DNA from: an uncultured Oscillospiraceae bacterium
Lineage (GTDB): Bacteria; Bacillota; Clostridia; Oscillospirales; Oscillospiraceae
Assembly (NCBI GenBank): GCA_910589085.1
Contig: CAJUSG010000036.1
Coordinates: 8,956 to 24,077 of the forward strand
Length of the DNA stretch: 15,122 nt
Reading direction: 5' to 3'
The notes under the pieces were generated by a model. The model did not search any database, had not been told where the DNA came from, and saw nothing but the letters and a program-made list of their open reading frames with translations. This document shows, one piece after another, positions 5,803 to 12,940 of this stretch (within the stretch, counting starts at the first letter, position 1; each line of letters starts with the position of its first letter). A program made the position numbers and the translations under genes.

Positions 5803-6697
5803 ATTCTCCACGAATAATTTTCAGCGCCTTCTGGCGGTTTTCCACCCGGTTGACGGGCCGGCTGCCGCCGAACTCCCCGTCCACGGTCCAGGGGATGGAC
5901 TGGTCGCTGGCGAAGGTGAGGCTGCGGGCCTGGAACTGGACCAGTGCGCCGGAGCGGTCGTTCTGAGACAGGTTAATCAGGGCCTGGAGCCCGTCGGTGA
6001 GGTCGGCCAGCTTGAGGGGCTTGCGCACCAGCGTGACCTCAAACAGCCCGTCGTCCAGCACCACCCGCTCGGCCTTGGGGGGCTTGAGCCCGCCGATGGA
6101 CTGGGAATTGCTCACCATGCCGAAGTAGAAGTCGTCCTCCAGGGTCTGTCCGTCGAACTCCACCGTCATGTGGTAGGGCGCGATGGTGGGCAGGGAGGCG
6201 ATGCCCGCGAAGATATAGGCCAGGTGGCCGAAGGTGTTTTTCAGGTCCTGGGGGGTGTCGTAGGCGACCTTGGTAAAGGCGCCGAAGGCGGCCACATAGA
6301 CGAAGGTGGTGTCGTTGAGCCGTCCGATGTCTATAGGGAGGGGCAGGCCGGTGCCGGCGGCCACCAGGGCGGCCTCCCGGGGCTTTCTGGGCAGGCGCAG
6401 GGTGGTGGCGCAGTCGTTGGTGGAGCCGAAGGGGATGTAGCCCAGGGGGGGCGGGCAGTCCAGCTCCAGCAGACCGGCGGCGGCCTCGCTGAGGGTGCCG
6501 TCTCCGCCGGCGCAGACGACCCGGTCGAACCTGGGTCCCAACTCCCGGACCACCCGCGCGGCGTCCCCTCTGCACTGGGTAGGGTAGGCGGTGGTGAGCC
6601 AGCCGGCCTTGGCGAACACGTCCAGCACGGGGGCCAGCGCGGCCTTCACCTGTCCGGTGCCCGAGGTGGGGTTGTAGATGAAAAGCAGTTGATTCAT
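5801..6697 (-). CDS. Diacylglycerol kinase-family lipid kinase (YegS/DgkB-like)
   Basis: A 298-aa soluble or membrane-associated kinase of the DAGK catalytic family, which phosphorylates diacylglycerol or related lipids with ATP. The nucleotide site is clear: NPTSGTG at 9-15, AGGDGTLSE at 63-71 and IPFGSTNDCA at 88-97 (usually GTxND). The C-terminal domain has DDGLFEVTLV at 215-224 and TVDGEFGG at 271-278, which supply metal and catalytic residues in the family. On the minus strand a GGAGG stands about 10 nt before the ATG, and a good promoter lies at 6762-6735. It is a single-gene unit converging on rsfS. DgkB of B. subtilis recycles diacylglycerol released by lipoteichoic acid synthesis; whether this protein does the same or is a YegS-like lipid kinase cannot be decided from sequence alone. 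Confidence 0.92.
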   Translation of the reverse strand: MNQLLFIYNPTSGTGQVKAALAPVLDVFAKAGWLTTAYPTQCRGDAARVVRELGPRFDRVVCAGGDGTLSEAAAGLLELDCPPPLGYIPFGSTNDCATTLRLPRKPREAALVAAGTGLPLPIDIGRLNDTTFVYVAAFGAFTKVAYDTPQDLKNTFGHLAYIFAGIASLPTIAPYHMTVEFDGQTLEDDFYFGMVSNSQSIGGLKPPKAERVVLDDGLFEVTLVRKPLKLADLTDGLQALINLSQNDRSGALVQFQARSLTFASDQSIPWTVDGEFGGSRPVNRVENRQKALKIIRGE

Positions 6698-6734
6698 TGG
6701 AAAATCCTCCGGGGTAACCGAGATATTGATACAT

Positions 6735-6762
6735 ATTATAGTAGCCGTCCGAGAAAAATCAA
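6735..6762 (-). promoter_or_regulatory. Sigma-A promoter for the lipid kinase gene
   Basis: Read on the minus strand: TTGATT (6762-6757), a 16-nt spacer and a perfect TATAAT (6740-6735). The gene starts at 6697, which leaves a leader of about 30 nt containing GGAGG. Confidence 0.8.
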
Positions 6763-6795
6763 GATGGCGGAGAAAACTTTATTCCTTCTTAACAA

Positions 6796-6823
6796 CCCTT
6801 TATCCCCGAAGGGGATAAAAGGG
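6796..6823. other. Hairpin between two divergent promoters
   Basis: CCCTTTATCCCC at 6796-6807 pairs with GGGGATAAAAGGG at 6811-6823 across a GAA loop, with one bulged A. It stands between the -35 boxes of the minus-strand kinase promoter (6757-6762) and the azlC promoter (6853-6858). It lacks a T run and should lie outside both transcripts. It may be an operator, a shield against read-through, or a worn repeat. Confidence 0.5.
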
Positions 6824-6852
6824 GGAAAGGCATTCCCCCGGAAAACAGGGGC

Positions 6853-6881
6853 TTGCGCCGGAGGAAAAAAGCGAGTACAAT
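6853..6881 (+). promoter_or_regulatory. Sigma-A promoter for azlC-azlD-SDR
   Basis: TTGCGC at 6853-6858, a 17-nt spacer and TACAAT at 6876-6881. The -10 box matches 5 of 6 and the -35 box 4 of 6. The predicted start near 6888 leaves about 25 nt of leader with AGGTG before ATG 6913. No T-box, leucine-responsive leader or terminator fits in so short a leader. Confidence 0.65.
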
Positions 6882-6912
6882 AGGGCGGAAACTTTTTGAT
6901 TGAGGTGTCTCT

Positions 6913-7626
6913 ATGAATCGCAAGACACTGGCGGCGGCCTTTCCGCTTACCCTCCCGGTGCTGATGGGCTATCTGGCCATCGGGGTAGCCTTTGGCCTGA
7001 TGCTGCAATCTGCGGGCTGGGGCGTGGGCTGGGCGGCGCTGATGAGCCTGACCATCTATGCCGGCTCGGGGCAATATCTGGGGGTATCGCTGCTGGCGGC
7101 GGGGGCGCCGCTGACCCAGGTAGCCTTTCTCACCCTGATGGTAAACTTCCGCCACCTGGTCTACGGCCTGTCCATGCTGGAGAAATTCCGGGGCATGGGC
7201 CTGCGGAAGCTCTATATGATCTTTTCCCTCACGGACGAGACCTATGCTCTGCTCTCCTCGGCCCGGGCCCCGGAGGGGGTGGACGAGCACGATTTTTTCT
7301 TCACCGTGGCCCTGCTGGACCAGAGCTACTGGGTGCTGGGCTCGGTAATCGGCTCCCTGCTGGGGGCGGCGCTGGGCTTCGACACCACGGGGGTGGACTT
7401 CGCCATGACCGCCCTGTTCCTGGTGATCGCCGTAGGCCAGTGGAGGGCGGCGGGGAGCCACCTGCCGGCTCTGCTGGGGGGCGCGGCCACCCTGGTCAGC
7501 CTGCTGCTGGCGGGGGCGGAGGATATGCTCCTCCCGGCCCTGGCCATCATAGTCATCACCCTGACGCTGCTCCGGCCCCGGCTGGATGAGCGGCGCGCGA
7601 GAGAGGAGGAGACCCCATGCCCCTGA
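6913..7626 (+). CDS. azlC: AzlC family branched-chain amino acid exporter, large subunit
   Basis: AzlC with AzlD forms a two-component exporter of branched-chain amino acids and analogues (4-azaleucine resistance in B. subtilis; BrnF/BrnE in Corynebacterium). The 237-aa protein is almost entirely hydrophobic, with about six to eight membrane helices. Family signatures visible are GYLAIGVAFGLML at 19-31, YAGSGQYLGVSLL at 49-61, the VNFRHLVYGLSM stretch at 77-88 and SLTDETYAL at about 105-113. The C-terminus is basic and cytoplasmic (RPRLDERRAREE). The start at 6913 has AGGTG six nt upstream; another frame starting at 6900 is GC-rich noise. Its last 10 bases overlap azlD, so translation is probably coupled. 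The likely role is relief of excess intracellular leucine, isoleucine, valine or methionine; the substrate is inferred from the family. Confidence 0.94.
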   Translation: MNRKTLAAAFPLTLPVLMGYLAIGVAFGLMLQSAGWGVGWAALMSLTIYAGSGQYLGVSLLAAGAPLTQVAFLTLMVNFRHLVYGLSMLEKFRGMGLRKLYMIFSLTDETYALLSSARAPEGVDEHDFFFTVALLDQSYWVLGSVIGSLLGAALGFDTTGVDFAMTALFLVIAVGQWRAAGSHLPALLGGAATLVSLLLAGAEDMLLPALAIIVITLTLLRPRLDERRAREEETPCP

Positions 7627-7952
7627 CCCCTGCCCAGACCCTGGCCTCCATCGCCGTGATGGCGGCGGTCACCTTTCTGACCCGGGCTCTGCCCTTTCTG
7701 CTCTTCGACCGGGGGGACCATCCCCCCAAGCTGGTCCTCTACCTGGGCCGTGTTCTGCCCCCGGCGGTAATAGCCATGCTCATCGTCTACTGCCTGAAGG
7801 GGGTCACCTTCACCGCCCTGGGGGGCTGGGTCCCCCCTCTGGCCGCCGGTCTGGCGGCGGTGCTTCTCCACCTGTGGAAGGGCAACGACCTGATCTCCAT
7901 CTTCGGCGCCACCATCCTGTACATGGTGCTGGTCCAGGGGGTGTTCGCCTAG
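7617..7952 (+). CDS. azlD: AzlD family branched-chain amino acid exporter, small subunit
   Basis: The small partner of AzlC: 111 aa with about four membrane helices, a normal length. Recognisable family segments are FLTRALPFLLF at 20-30, GRVLPPAVIAMLIVYCLK at 44-61 and HLWKGNDLISIFGATILYM at 85-103. The ATG at 7617 lies within the azlC 3' end, a 10-nt overlap, with GAGGAGG just upstream inside azlC. This arrangement is standard for azlCD and brnFE pairs and points to equal production of the two subunits. The next gene begins at the base directly after its TAG stop. Confidence 0.93.
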   Translation: MPLTPAQTLASIAVMAAVTFLTRALPFLLFDRGDHPPKLVLYLGRVLPPAVIAMLIVYCLKGVTFTALGGWVPPLAAGLAAVLLHLWKGNDLISIFGATILYMVLVQGVFA

Positions 7953-8675
7953 ATGGGCAGCCGAGTGTTAATCACGGGCGCGTCCCGGGGCATCGGGGCG
8001 GCCACGGCCCGGCTGTTCGCCCGGGAGGGCTGGGACGTGGCCATCAACTACAACCGCAGCCGGGATGAGGCTATGGAGCTGGCGGCCGGGCTGTCGGGGG
8101 TGTCCATCCAGGCGGACGTCTCCGACCCGGAGCAGGCGGAGCGGCTGGTGCGGGAGGCGGAGGAGGCCCTGGGCCCGCTGGACGCCGTGGTGTGCAATGC
8201 GGGGGTAGCCCTGCCCCAGCAGCTGCTCACCGACACGACGGCGGACCAGTGGCGGCGGGTGATGTCGGTGGACCTGGACGGGGTGTTTCACACCCTCCAG
8301 GCGGCCATCCCCGGCCTGGTGCGCCGGAAGGCGGGGGCCATTGTGACGGTCTCCTCCATGTGGGGGGTGACGGGAGGCTCCTGCGAGGTCCCCTACTCGG
8401 CCGCCAAGGCGGGGGTGATCGGCCTGACCAGGGCTCTGGCCAAGGAGCTGGGCCCCTCCCATATCCGGGTAAACTGCGTGGCCCCCGGGGTCGTGGACAC
8501 GGGGATGAACGGCCATCTCACCCGGTGGGAGCTGGCCGCCCTGGGGGAGGAGACCCCGCTGTGCCGCATCGGCCGGCCGGAGGAAATCGCCCAGGCCATC
8601 CTCTTTCTGGCCTCGGAGCGGGCCTCATACATCACCGGCCAGGTGCTGCGGGTGGACGGCGGTATGATAATTTAA
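7953..8675 (+). CDS. Short-chain dehydrogenase/reductase, probable EF-P 5-aminopentanone reductase (YmfI-like)
   Basis: Classical SDR of 240 aa with a Rossmann fold: TGASRGIG at 8-15 binds the NADP(H) diphosphate, NAG is at 82-84, and the catalytic residues are S135, Y148 and K152 (YSAAK), followed by a PG segment at 178-179. It could be called FabG-like, but SSMWG followed by GGSCEVPYS at 134-149 and the C-terminal ASYITGQ resemble what I recall of YmfI. YmfI reduces the 5-aminopentanone group on elongation factor P, which helps translation of polyproline stretches. This sub-family call is from memory of the motif, not a search. The ATG directly follows the azlD stop, so it is translated as part of that operon. 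No efp gene is visible here. A generic ketoacyl or sugar-alcohol reductase is the alternative. Confidence 0.75.
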   Translation: MGSRVLITGASRGIGAATARLFAREGWDVAINYNRSRDEAMELAAGLSGVSIQADVSDPEQAERLVREAEEALGPLDAVVCNAGVALPQQLLTDTTADQWRRVMSVDLDGVFHTLQAAIPGLVRRKAGAIVTVSSMWGVTGGSCEVPYSAAKAGVIGLTRALAKELGPSHIRVNCVAPGVVDTGMNGHLTRWELAALGEETPLCRIGRPEEIAQAILFLASERASYITGQVLRVDGGMII

Positions 8676-8678
8676 TGA

Positions 8679-8695
8679 AAAATTCGTCGAATTTT
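8679..8695. other. AT-rich palindrome after the reductase gene
   Basis: AAAATTCG at 8679-8686 is an exact inverted repeat of CGAATTTT at 8688-8695 around one base. It starts 4 nt after the stop and ends in four Ts. A 7-bp AT-rich stem is weak as a terminator; the site could equally be an operator for the promoter at 8720-8748. Confidence 0.35.
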
Positions 8696-8719
8696 AAGAT
8701 TTGCGGGCCTGATTTGCGG

Positions 8720-8748
8720 TTGTAAAACGGGCCAAAACTTGGTATAAT
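8720..8748 (+). promoter_or_regulatory. Sigma-A promoter for the DUF4015-like gene
   Basis: TTGTAA at 8720-8725, exactly 17 nt, then a perfect TATAAT at 8743-8748, in an AT-rich pocket. The expected start is near 8755, giving a leader of about 50 nt that ends in AGGAGG before ATG 8806. Confidence 0.8.
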
Positions 8749-8805
8749 AAATCGCTCACAAAATTATGTTGACCAATTTTTACCAAAACCGACAGGAGGG
8801 TAGTT

Positions 8806-9921
8806 ATGGGCCGCACCAACAGGGATGTCGGCGGCTACCGGGGCCGCAGGACAATCACGGATATTTTACGATTCATAGCCATCGCCCTGGCGGTGGTGGT
8901 GGTTCTTGTGCTGGCCGGAGTGTTCTACCTTCAAAAATATCTGGTCTACAGTGACGACGGGGTCCGTCTGGAGCTGCCCCCCTTCCTGGAGCTGTTCCGA
9001 CATGGTGAGGAGCCGGAGGGCAGCGCGGGCTCTGTGACCCTCCCCGACCCGGAGGACATCAGCCTGATCGAGCAGCCTGGGGGCAGCCAGTCCGAGCCCG
9101 AGCCCCAATCTGCCGGGGCGGCGGTCACCCTTACGGTGGAGGAGGTGCTGAACGGCTCCGCCTCCGCCCGGCTGGAGGAGCTGCAAGCCGAGGCCCTGGT
9201 GCTGGAGATGAAGGACCAGATGGGCCGTCTGGGCTGGAGTTCGGCGGAGCGCATCGCGGGCCAGAGCGGGGTAAACGGGCCTGCGGAGGCGGGCGAGGGC
9301 CTGAGCCGGTGGAACGGGGGAGAGGTGTATACCATCGCCCGGGTCCACTGCTTCCGGGACGACACGGTGCCCTACTACCGCAACCCGCTGGCACTGCGCT
9401 GGGCGGGCAACGACTGGAACTGGCGGGACGAGCTGGGCCTGCGGTGGACCAGCCCCGCCCAGGAGGAGGTCCGGGCCTACAACGCGGCACTGTGCGGCGA
9501 GCTGGCCGCCATGGGCTTTGACGAGATCGTGCTGGAGGAATTTTACTTCCCCATCGGGGGCAAGCTGGACACCATCCGCCGGGGCGAGTCCTACAACCCC
9601 AGCCAGTTTACCGCCCAGGTGGAGGACTTTCTCACCCGGGTGCGGGCGGCGGTGGAGCCCTACGGCACAAAGCTCTCCCTCCGGGTAGGCCGGAGCACTC
9701 TGGAGGGCGGTGAGACAGCCAGCGGGGTGACCCCCCAGCTGCTGGAGGAGTATGCCCACCGGATCTGGGTGGAGGCGGACGGCCAGACCCCCGCCCCGCT
9801 GGACCTGCTGGAGGGGGCGGGAATCACCGGCGGAGAGGACCGGCTGGTGCTGGTCACCCACGCCCGGGAGGATACCCCCCTGTTCCAGGCGGTAATCCCG
9901 TCGGAGGAGCCCGAAAACTAA
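8806..9921 (+). CDS. Membrane-anchored putative glycoside hydrolase (DUF4015-like)
   Basis: The 371-aa protein has a basic N-terminus (RGRR), one membrane helix at about 20-42 with no signal-peptidase or lipobox site, a disordered Pro/Glu/Ser/Gly stretch at about 64-106, and a C-terminal domain at about 108-365. The core resembles the putative glycosyl hydrolase family DUF4015: YTIARVHCFRDD at 175-186, ALRWAGNDWNWRDELGL at 196-212 (family members usually read something like GG..W.D..G), SPAQEEVRAYNAAL at 216-229, and GFDEIVLEEFYFP at 237-249, where acidic residues end a beta strand as in TIM-barrel hydrolases. The family usually has DYVRFP where this protein has EEFYFP. It should act outside the cell, tethered to the membrane. 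The substrate is unknown. It has its own promoter and terminator. Assignment is by recalled motifs; no search was run. Confidence 0.72.
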   Translation: MGRTNRDVGGYRGRRTITDILRFIAIALAVVVVLVLAGVFYLQKYLVYSDDGVRLELPPFLELFRHGEEPEGSAGSVTLPDPEDISLIEQPGGSQSEPEPQSAGAAVTLTVEEVLNGSASARLEELQAEALVLEMKDQMGRLGWSSAERIAGQSGVNGPAEAGEGLSRWNGGEVYTIARVHCFRDDTVPYYRNPLALRWAGNDWNWRDELGLRWTSPAQEEVRAYNAALCGELAAMGFDEIVLEEFYFPIGGKLDTIRRGESYNPSQFTAQVEDFLTRVRAAVEPYGTKLSLRVGRSTLEGGETASGVTPQLLEEYAHRIWVEADGQTPAPLDLLEGAGITGGEDRLVLVTHAREDTPLFQAVIPSEEPEN

Positions 9922-9933
9922 ATCGAGTAAGCT

Positions 9934-9979
9934 GCCGGCGTCCACCTGTGCAAAACAGATGGACGCCGGCTGTTCGTTT
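9934..9979 (+). terminator. Intrinsic terminator after the DUF4015-like gene
   Basis: GCCGGCGTCCACCTGT at 9934-9949 pairs with 9955-9970 with one C-A mismatch in 16 positions, loop GCAAA, followed by TGTTCGTTT. It lies 12 nt after the stop. The core arm CCGGCGTCC is the same as in the terminator at 5766-5802. Confidence 0.85.
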
Positions 9980-10046
9980 GCCGAAAACGCGGAACGTATC
10001 CAGACAGGGGCGAAAAATTGTCTATGGAAATCCGAAGAGAAAGGTC

Positions 10047-10075
10047 TTGATTTTTCAGGAAATTATGACTACAAT
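10047..10075 (+). promoter_or_regulatory. Sigma-A promoter of the V-type ATPase operon
   Basis: TTGATT at 10047-10052, a 17-nt spacer and TACAAT at 10070-10075. The predicted start near 10082 gives a leader of about 45 nt to ATG 10127, with AAGGTGGTG as the ribosome site. It is the only good promoter seen before the six ATPase genes. Confidence 0.8.
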
Positions 10076-10126
10076 GGGAGGTAGCACATTCCTGTAATCT
10101 AGCATCCAAAAGAAGGTGGTGAAAAC

Positions 10127-10441
10127 ATGGCATTGGAAGCGATTCAAACGGTAACCCAGGCGGAGGCCAGGGCCAAGGCGGACCGGGAGGCCGCGGCGGC
10201 TCAGGCCAAGCAGCGGCTGGCCGACGCCCAGCGCGAGGCGAAGCAGACCGTAGAGCAGGCCCGGCAGAAGGCCCGCGAGGCCGCCAGACAGATGATGGCG
10301 GAGGCGGAGGACAAGGCCGCCCAGCAGACGAGGGCGGAGCTGGAGCGGGCGGCGGCGGACTGCGAGGCACTGAAACGCAATGCCCGGGACCGGCTTGAAG
10401 AGGCCGCACAGCTCATTGTTGGAAGGGTCGTGGAACGCTAA
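10127..10441 (+). CDS. ntpF: V-type ATPase peripheral-stalk subunit G/H (NtpF-like)
   Basis: A 104-aa protein that is almost wholly one charged, Ala-rich helix with heptad-like spacing (Ala, Gln, Lys, Arg, Glu; no Pro, no membrane segment). This is what is expected of the small stalk subunit, called G or H (NtpF in E. hirae, AhaH in archaea), which winds around subunit E to make the stator linking the catalytic head to subunit I. Sequence alone would only say coiled coil; the first position in an ntp operon, before I, K and E, makes the call secure. The sequence is alanine-biased and partly repetitive in KAREAARQ-like blocks. Its TAA shares one base with the ATG of the next gene, so translation is coupled. 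Confidence 0.85.
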   Translation: MALEAIQTVTQAEARAKADREAAAAQAKQRLADAQREAKQTVEQARQKAREAARQMMAEAEDKAAQQTRAELERAAADCEALKRNARDRLEEAAQLIVGRVVER

Positions 10442-12369
10442 TGGCTATCGTAAAAATGAAACACCTGCGCATGGTGGCCATGACGGTTGACCGGGAGGCG
10501 CTGCTGCGCAAGCTGCAGCACCTGGGCTGTGTGGAGATCGTCCAGCCAGAGGCTGACCCGGAGGACCCCATGTGGGCCGTCCTCACCTGCCCGGAGGCGG
10601 GGGGCCTGGCCGCCGCTCACGAGGAGAAGACCCAGGCCGAGCGGGCGCTGGAGGTCCTCAAGCGGTACGCCCCGGCCAAGGGGAGCTTTCTGGCCCCCAA
10701 GCCCGGCGTAGGGGAGGGCGAGCTCCTGGACGAGGCGCGGGCCCAGCGGGCCCGGGAGGCCGCCCAGGAGGTCAACGCCCTGGACCGGCGGCTGGCCGCC
10801 ATCCATGCGGAAAAGAACAAGCTGGAGGCCCAGAGGGCGGTTCTGCTCCCCTGGCAGTCCCTGGACCTGCCTCTGGAGACTCCCTCCACCCCCCAGGTGA
10901 CCATCCAGCTGGGCACCCTGCCGGTGACTGTCCCCCTGGGGCAGGCGGAGGGGGAGCTGCAGGCGGTCTGCGAGCTGGCCGAGCTCACTGAGGTGTCGGC
11001 CGGCAAGGACGCCCGCTGCTGCACCCTGGTGTGCCACGCCAGCGGGGCGGAGGCGGCCCTGGAGGCGCTGAAGGCTCTGGGCTGGTCCCGGGCCAACCTG
11101 CGGGACTGGACGGGCACCGCGGCGGAGAACCTGGCCCGTCTGGACCGGGAGAGCAAGGCGCTGGAGGCGGAGGCCGCCTCTATCGAGGCAAAGCTGTCCG
11201 GCATGGGTGAGCTGAACGCCCCTCTGCGGCAGCTGTCCGACCTGGCCGGGGTAAACGCCAGCCGGGAGGAGTGCCGCGGCCGTCTGATGGACACGGGTCA
11301 GACCTTCCTGCTGGAGGGCTGGGTGCCGGAGGAGAGCTGGGGCCTTCTGTCCAAGGAGCTGGAGCCCTGGCCCTGCGCCTTTGAGGTGACCGACCCCGCG
11401 CCGGAGGACTACCCCCAGGTGCCGGTGCGGCTGAAAAACAACACCCTGACCCGGCCGCTGAACATGGTCACCGAGATGTACTCCCTGCCGGCCTACGGCA
11501 CGCTGGACCCCAACCCTCTGATGGCCCCCTTCTTCATCCTGTTCTACGGAATCATGATGGCGGATATGGGCTACGGCCTTCTCATGATGCTGGCCGGAGG
11601 GATACTCCTGAAAAAGAAGAAGCCCGGGGGCACCTTCGGCCATCTGTGCGGCCTGCTGGTGCTGTGCGGAATCACTACATTTATCATGGGCGCTCTCACC
11701 GGCGGCTTCTTCGGCGACTTCCTCACCCAGGTGGTAAAGCTGACCACCGGCGGGGACTTCGTTCTGCCCGCCCTGTTCACCCCCCTGGAGGATACCATGA
11801 TGATCCTGGTGGGGGCCATGTGCCTGGGCTTTGTGCAGATTGTCACCGGCATGGCGGTCAGCTTCGTGAGCAAGCTGAAACATGGCCAGGTGCTGGACGC
11901 GGTCTTTGAGGAGGTCACCTGGTGGGTGGTCTTCGCCGGACTGGGACTGATGATCGCGGGGGTCACCCCCATCCTGCTGGCCGTTGGCGGCGTGCTGGTG
12001 GTGGCCGGCCCTGTGATCCAGAATGAGGGCTTCGGCAAGGTCACCGGCATCTTCGGCTCCCTGTACAACCACGTGACGGGCTACTTTGGCGACATTCTGT
12101 CCTACTCCCGTCTCATGGCCCTGATGCTGGCCGGCTCAGTGATTGCCCAGGTGTTCAACACCCTGGGGGCCATCCCCGGCAACATCATCATTTTCCTGAT
12201 TATCTCCTTCGCGGGCAACACCCTGAACTTCGCGCTGAACCTGCTGGGCTGCTACGTCCACGACCTGAGACTTCAGTGTCTGGAGTACTTCGGCAAGTTC
12301 TACCAGGACGGCGGAAGGCCCTTCCGGCCCCTGGATTTAAATACCAAATACTACGAGGTAGTGAAATAA
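10441..12369 (+). CDS. ntpI: V-type ATPase subunit I (membrane stator, a-subunit)
   Basis: Subunit I holds the two ion half-channels beside the K ring and connects to the peripheral stalks. The 642-aa protein has the two-part family plan. The cytoplasmic N-terminal half (1 to about 345) begins with MKHLRMVAMTVDRE and the LQHLGCVEI strand and contains long charged coiled coils at about 65-130 and 225-260. The C-terminal half has seven or so membrane helices, among them PFFILFYGIMMADMGYG at 363-379, hydrophobic runs at about 400-425, 453-474 and 491-523, and LSYSRLMALMLAG at 553-565. R557 in SYSRL is the expected essential arginine that faces the K-ring glutamate. Length is close to the usual 640-660. 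It starts on the last base of the stalk gene and ends 15 nt before ntpK. Confidence 0.96.
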   Translation: MAIVKMKHLRMVAMTVDREALLRKLQHLGCVEIVQPEADPEDPMWAVLTCPEAGGLAAAHEEKTQAERALEVLKRYAPAKGSFLAPKPGVGEGELLDEARAQRAREAAQEVNALDRRLAAIHAEKNKLEAQRAVLLPWQSLDLPLETPSTPQVTIQLGTLPVTVPLGQAEGELQAVCELAELTEVSAGKDARCCTLVCHASGAEAALEALKALGWSRANLRDWTGTAAENLARLDRESKALEAEAASIEAKLSGMGELNAPLRQLSDLAGVNASREECRGRLMDTGQTFLLEGWVPEESWGLLSKELEPWPCAFEVTDPAPEDYPQVPVRLKNNTLTRPLNMVTEMYSLPAYGTLDPNPLMAPFFILFYGIMMADMGYGLLMMLAGGILLKKKKPGGTFGHLCGLLVLCGITTFIMGALTGGFFGDFLTQVVKLTTGGDFVLPALFTPLEDTMMILVGAMCLGFVQIVTGMAVSFVSKLKHGQVLDAVFEEVTWWVVFAGLGLMIAGVTPILLAVGGVLVVAGPVIQNEGFGKVTGIFGSLYNHVTGYFGDILSYSRLMALMLAGSVIAQVFNTLGAIPGNIIIFLIISFAGNTLNFALNLLGCYVHDLRLQCLEYFGKFYQDGGRPFRPLDLNTKYYEVVK

Positions 12370-12384
12370 GAGGAGGAAAAAATT

Positions 12385-12924
12385 ATGAGCACTGCAACAG
12401 ATATGATCCAAATGGTTGAGCAGAGCGGGGCGGCCAGCTCCTTCATCGGGGCCTTCGGCGGTCTGGCTCTGGCCCTTCTGGGCGCCGGCCTGGCGGCCGT
12501 TCTCAGCGGCATCGGCTCCGCCAAGGGTACCGGCATCGCCGGCGAGGCCGGCACCGGCCTGCTTTGCGAGGACCCCAGCAAGTTCGGTAAGGTCATGATC
12601 CTTCAGGTCATCCCCGGCACCCAGGGCCTTTACGGTCTGGTGGTCTGGTTCTTCGCCGTGTTCCGTATGGGCCTGCTGTCCGGCACCCTGCCCATGCTGA
12701 CGGTGGCCCAGGGCTGCCAGTACCTGGCCGCCTGCCTGCCCATGGCGCTGGGCGGCCTGTTCTCCGCCATTGCCCAGGGCCGCGTGGCCGCCGGCTCCAT
12801 CAACATCCTGGCCAAGAAGCCCGACGACTGGTCCAAGGGCATGGTGCTGTGCATCACCGTGGAGTTCTACGCCATTCTGTCTCTGCTGGCCTCCATGCTG
12901 ATGATTATCAACATCAGCGCCTGA
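12385..12924 (+). CDS. ntpK: V-type ATPase subunit K (proteolipid ring, double hairpin), probably Na+-binding
   Basis: Rotor-ring proteolipid of 179 aa with four membrane helices (about 20-42, 68-95, 106-130, 151-177): a duplicated two-helix hairpin. The conserved ion-binding acid is present only in the last helix, E160 in ITVEFYAIL; the second helix has IPGTQGLYG instead. Known Na+ ligands of E. hirae NtpK (T64, Q65, Q110, E139) have counterparts in T79, Q80, Q131 and E160, and the Q131-E160 spacing of 29 is the same. This argues for Na+ rather than H+ coupling, by comparison from memory. One acid per four helices lowers the ion-to-ATP ratio and suits an ATP-driven pump. The ribosome site AGGAGGA is strong, which fits a subunit needed in about ten copies. 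Confidence 0.95.
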   Translation: MSTATDMIQMVEQSGAASSFIGAFGGLALALLGAGLAAVLSGIGSAKGTGIAGEAGTGLLCEDPSKFGKVMILQVIPGTQGLYGLVVWFFAVFRMGLLSGTLPMLTVAQGCQYLAACLPMALGGLFSAIAQGRVAAGSINILAKKPDDWSKGMVLCITVEFYAILSLLASMLMIINISA

Positions 12925-12940
12925 GGCAGGAGAGAAGCTG

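Noticed and set aside
9971..10046. Riboswitch or small RNA before the ATPase operon
   Set aside because: The stretch lies between a terminator and a promoter; no conserved aptamer core or extended pairing is visible, and it is upstream of the predicted start site.
10438..12072. 544-codon open frame on the minus strand opposite ntpI
   Set aside because: Same cause: antisense of a GC-rich gene, with His/Gln/Gly-rich translation and no ribosome site or family motif.
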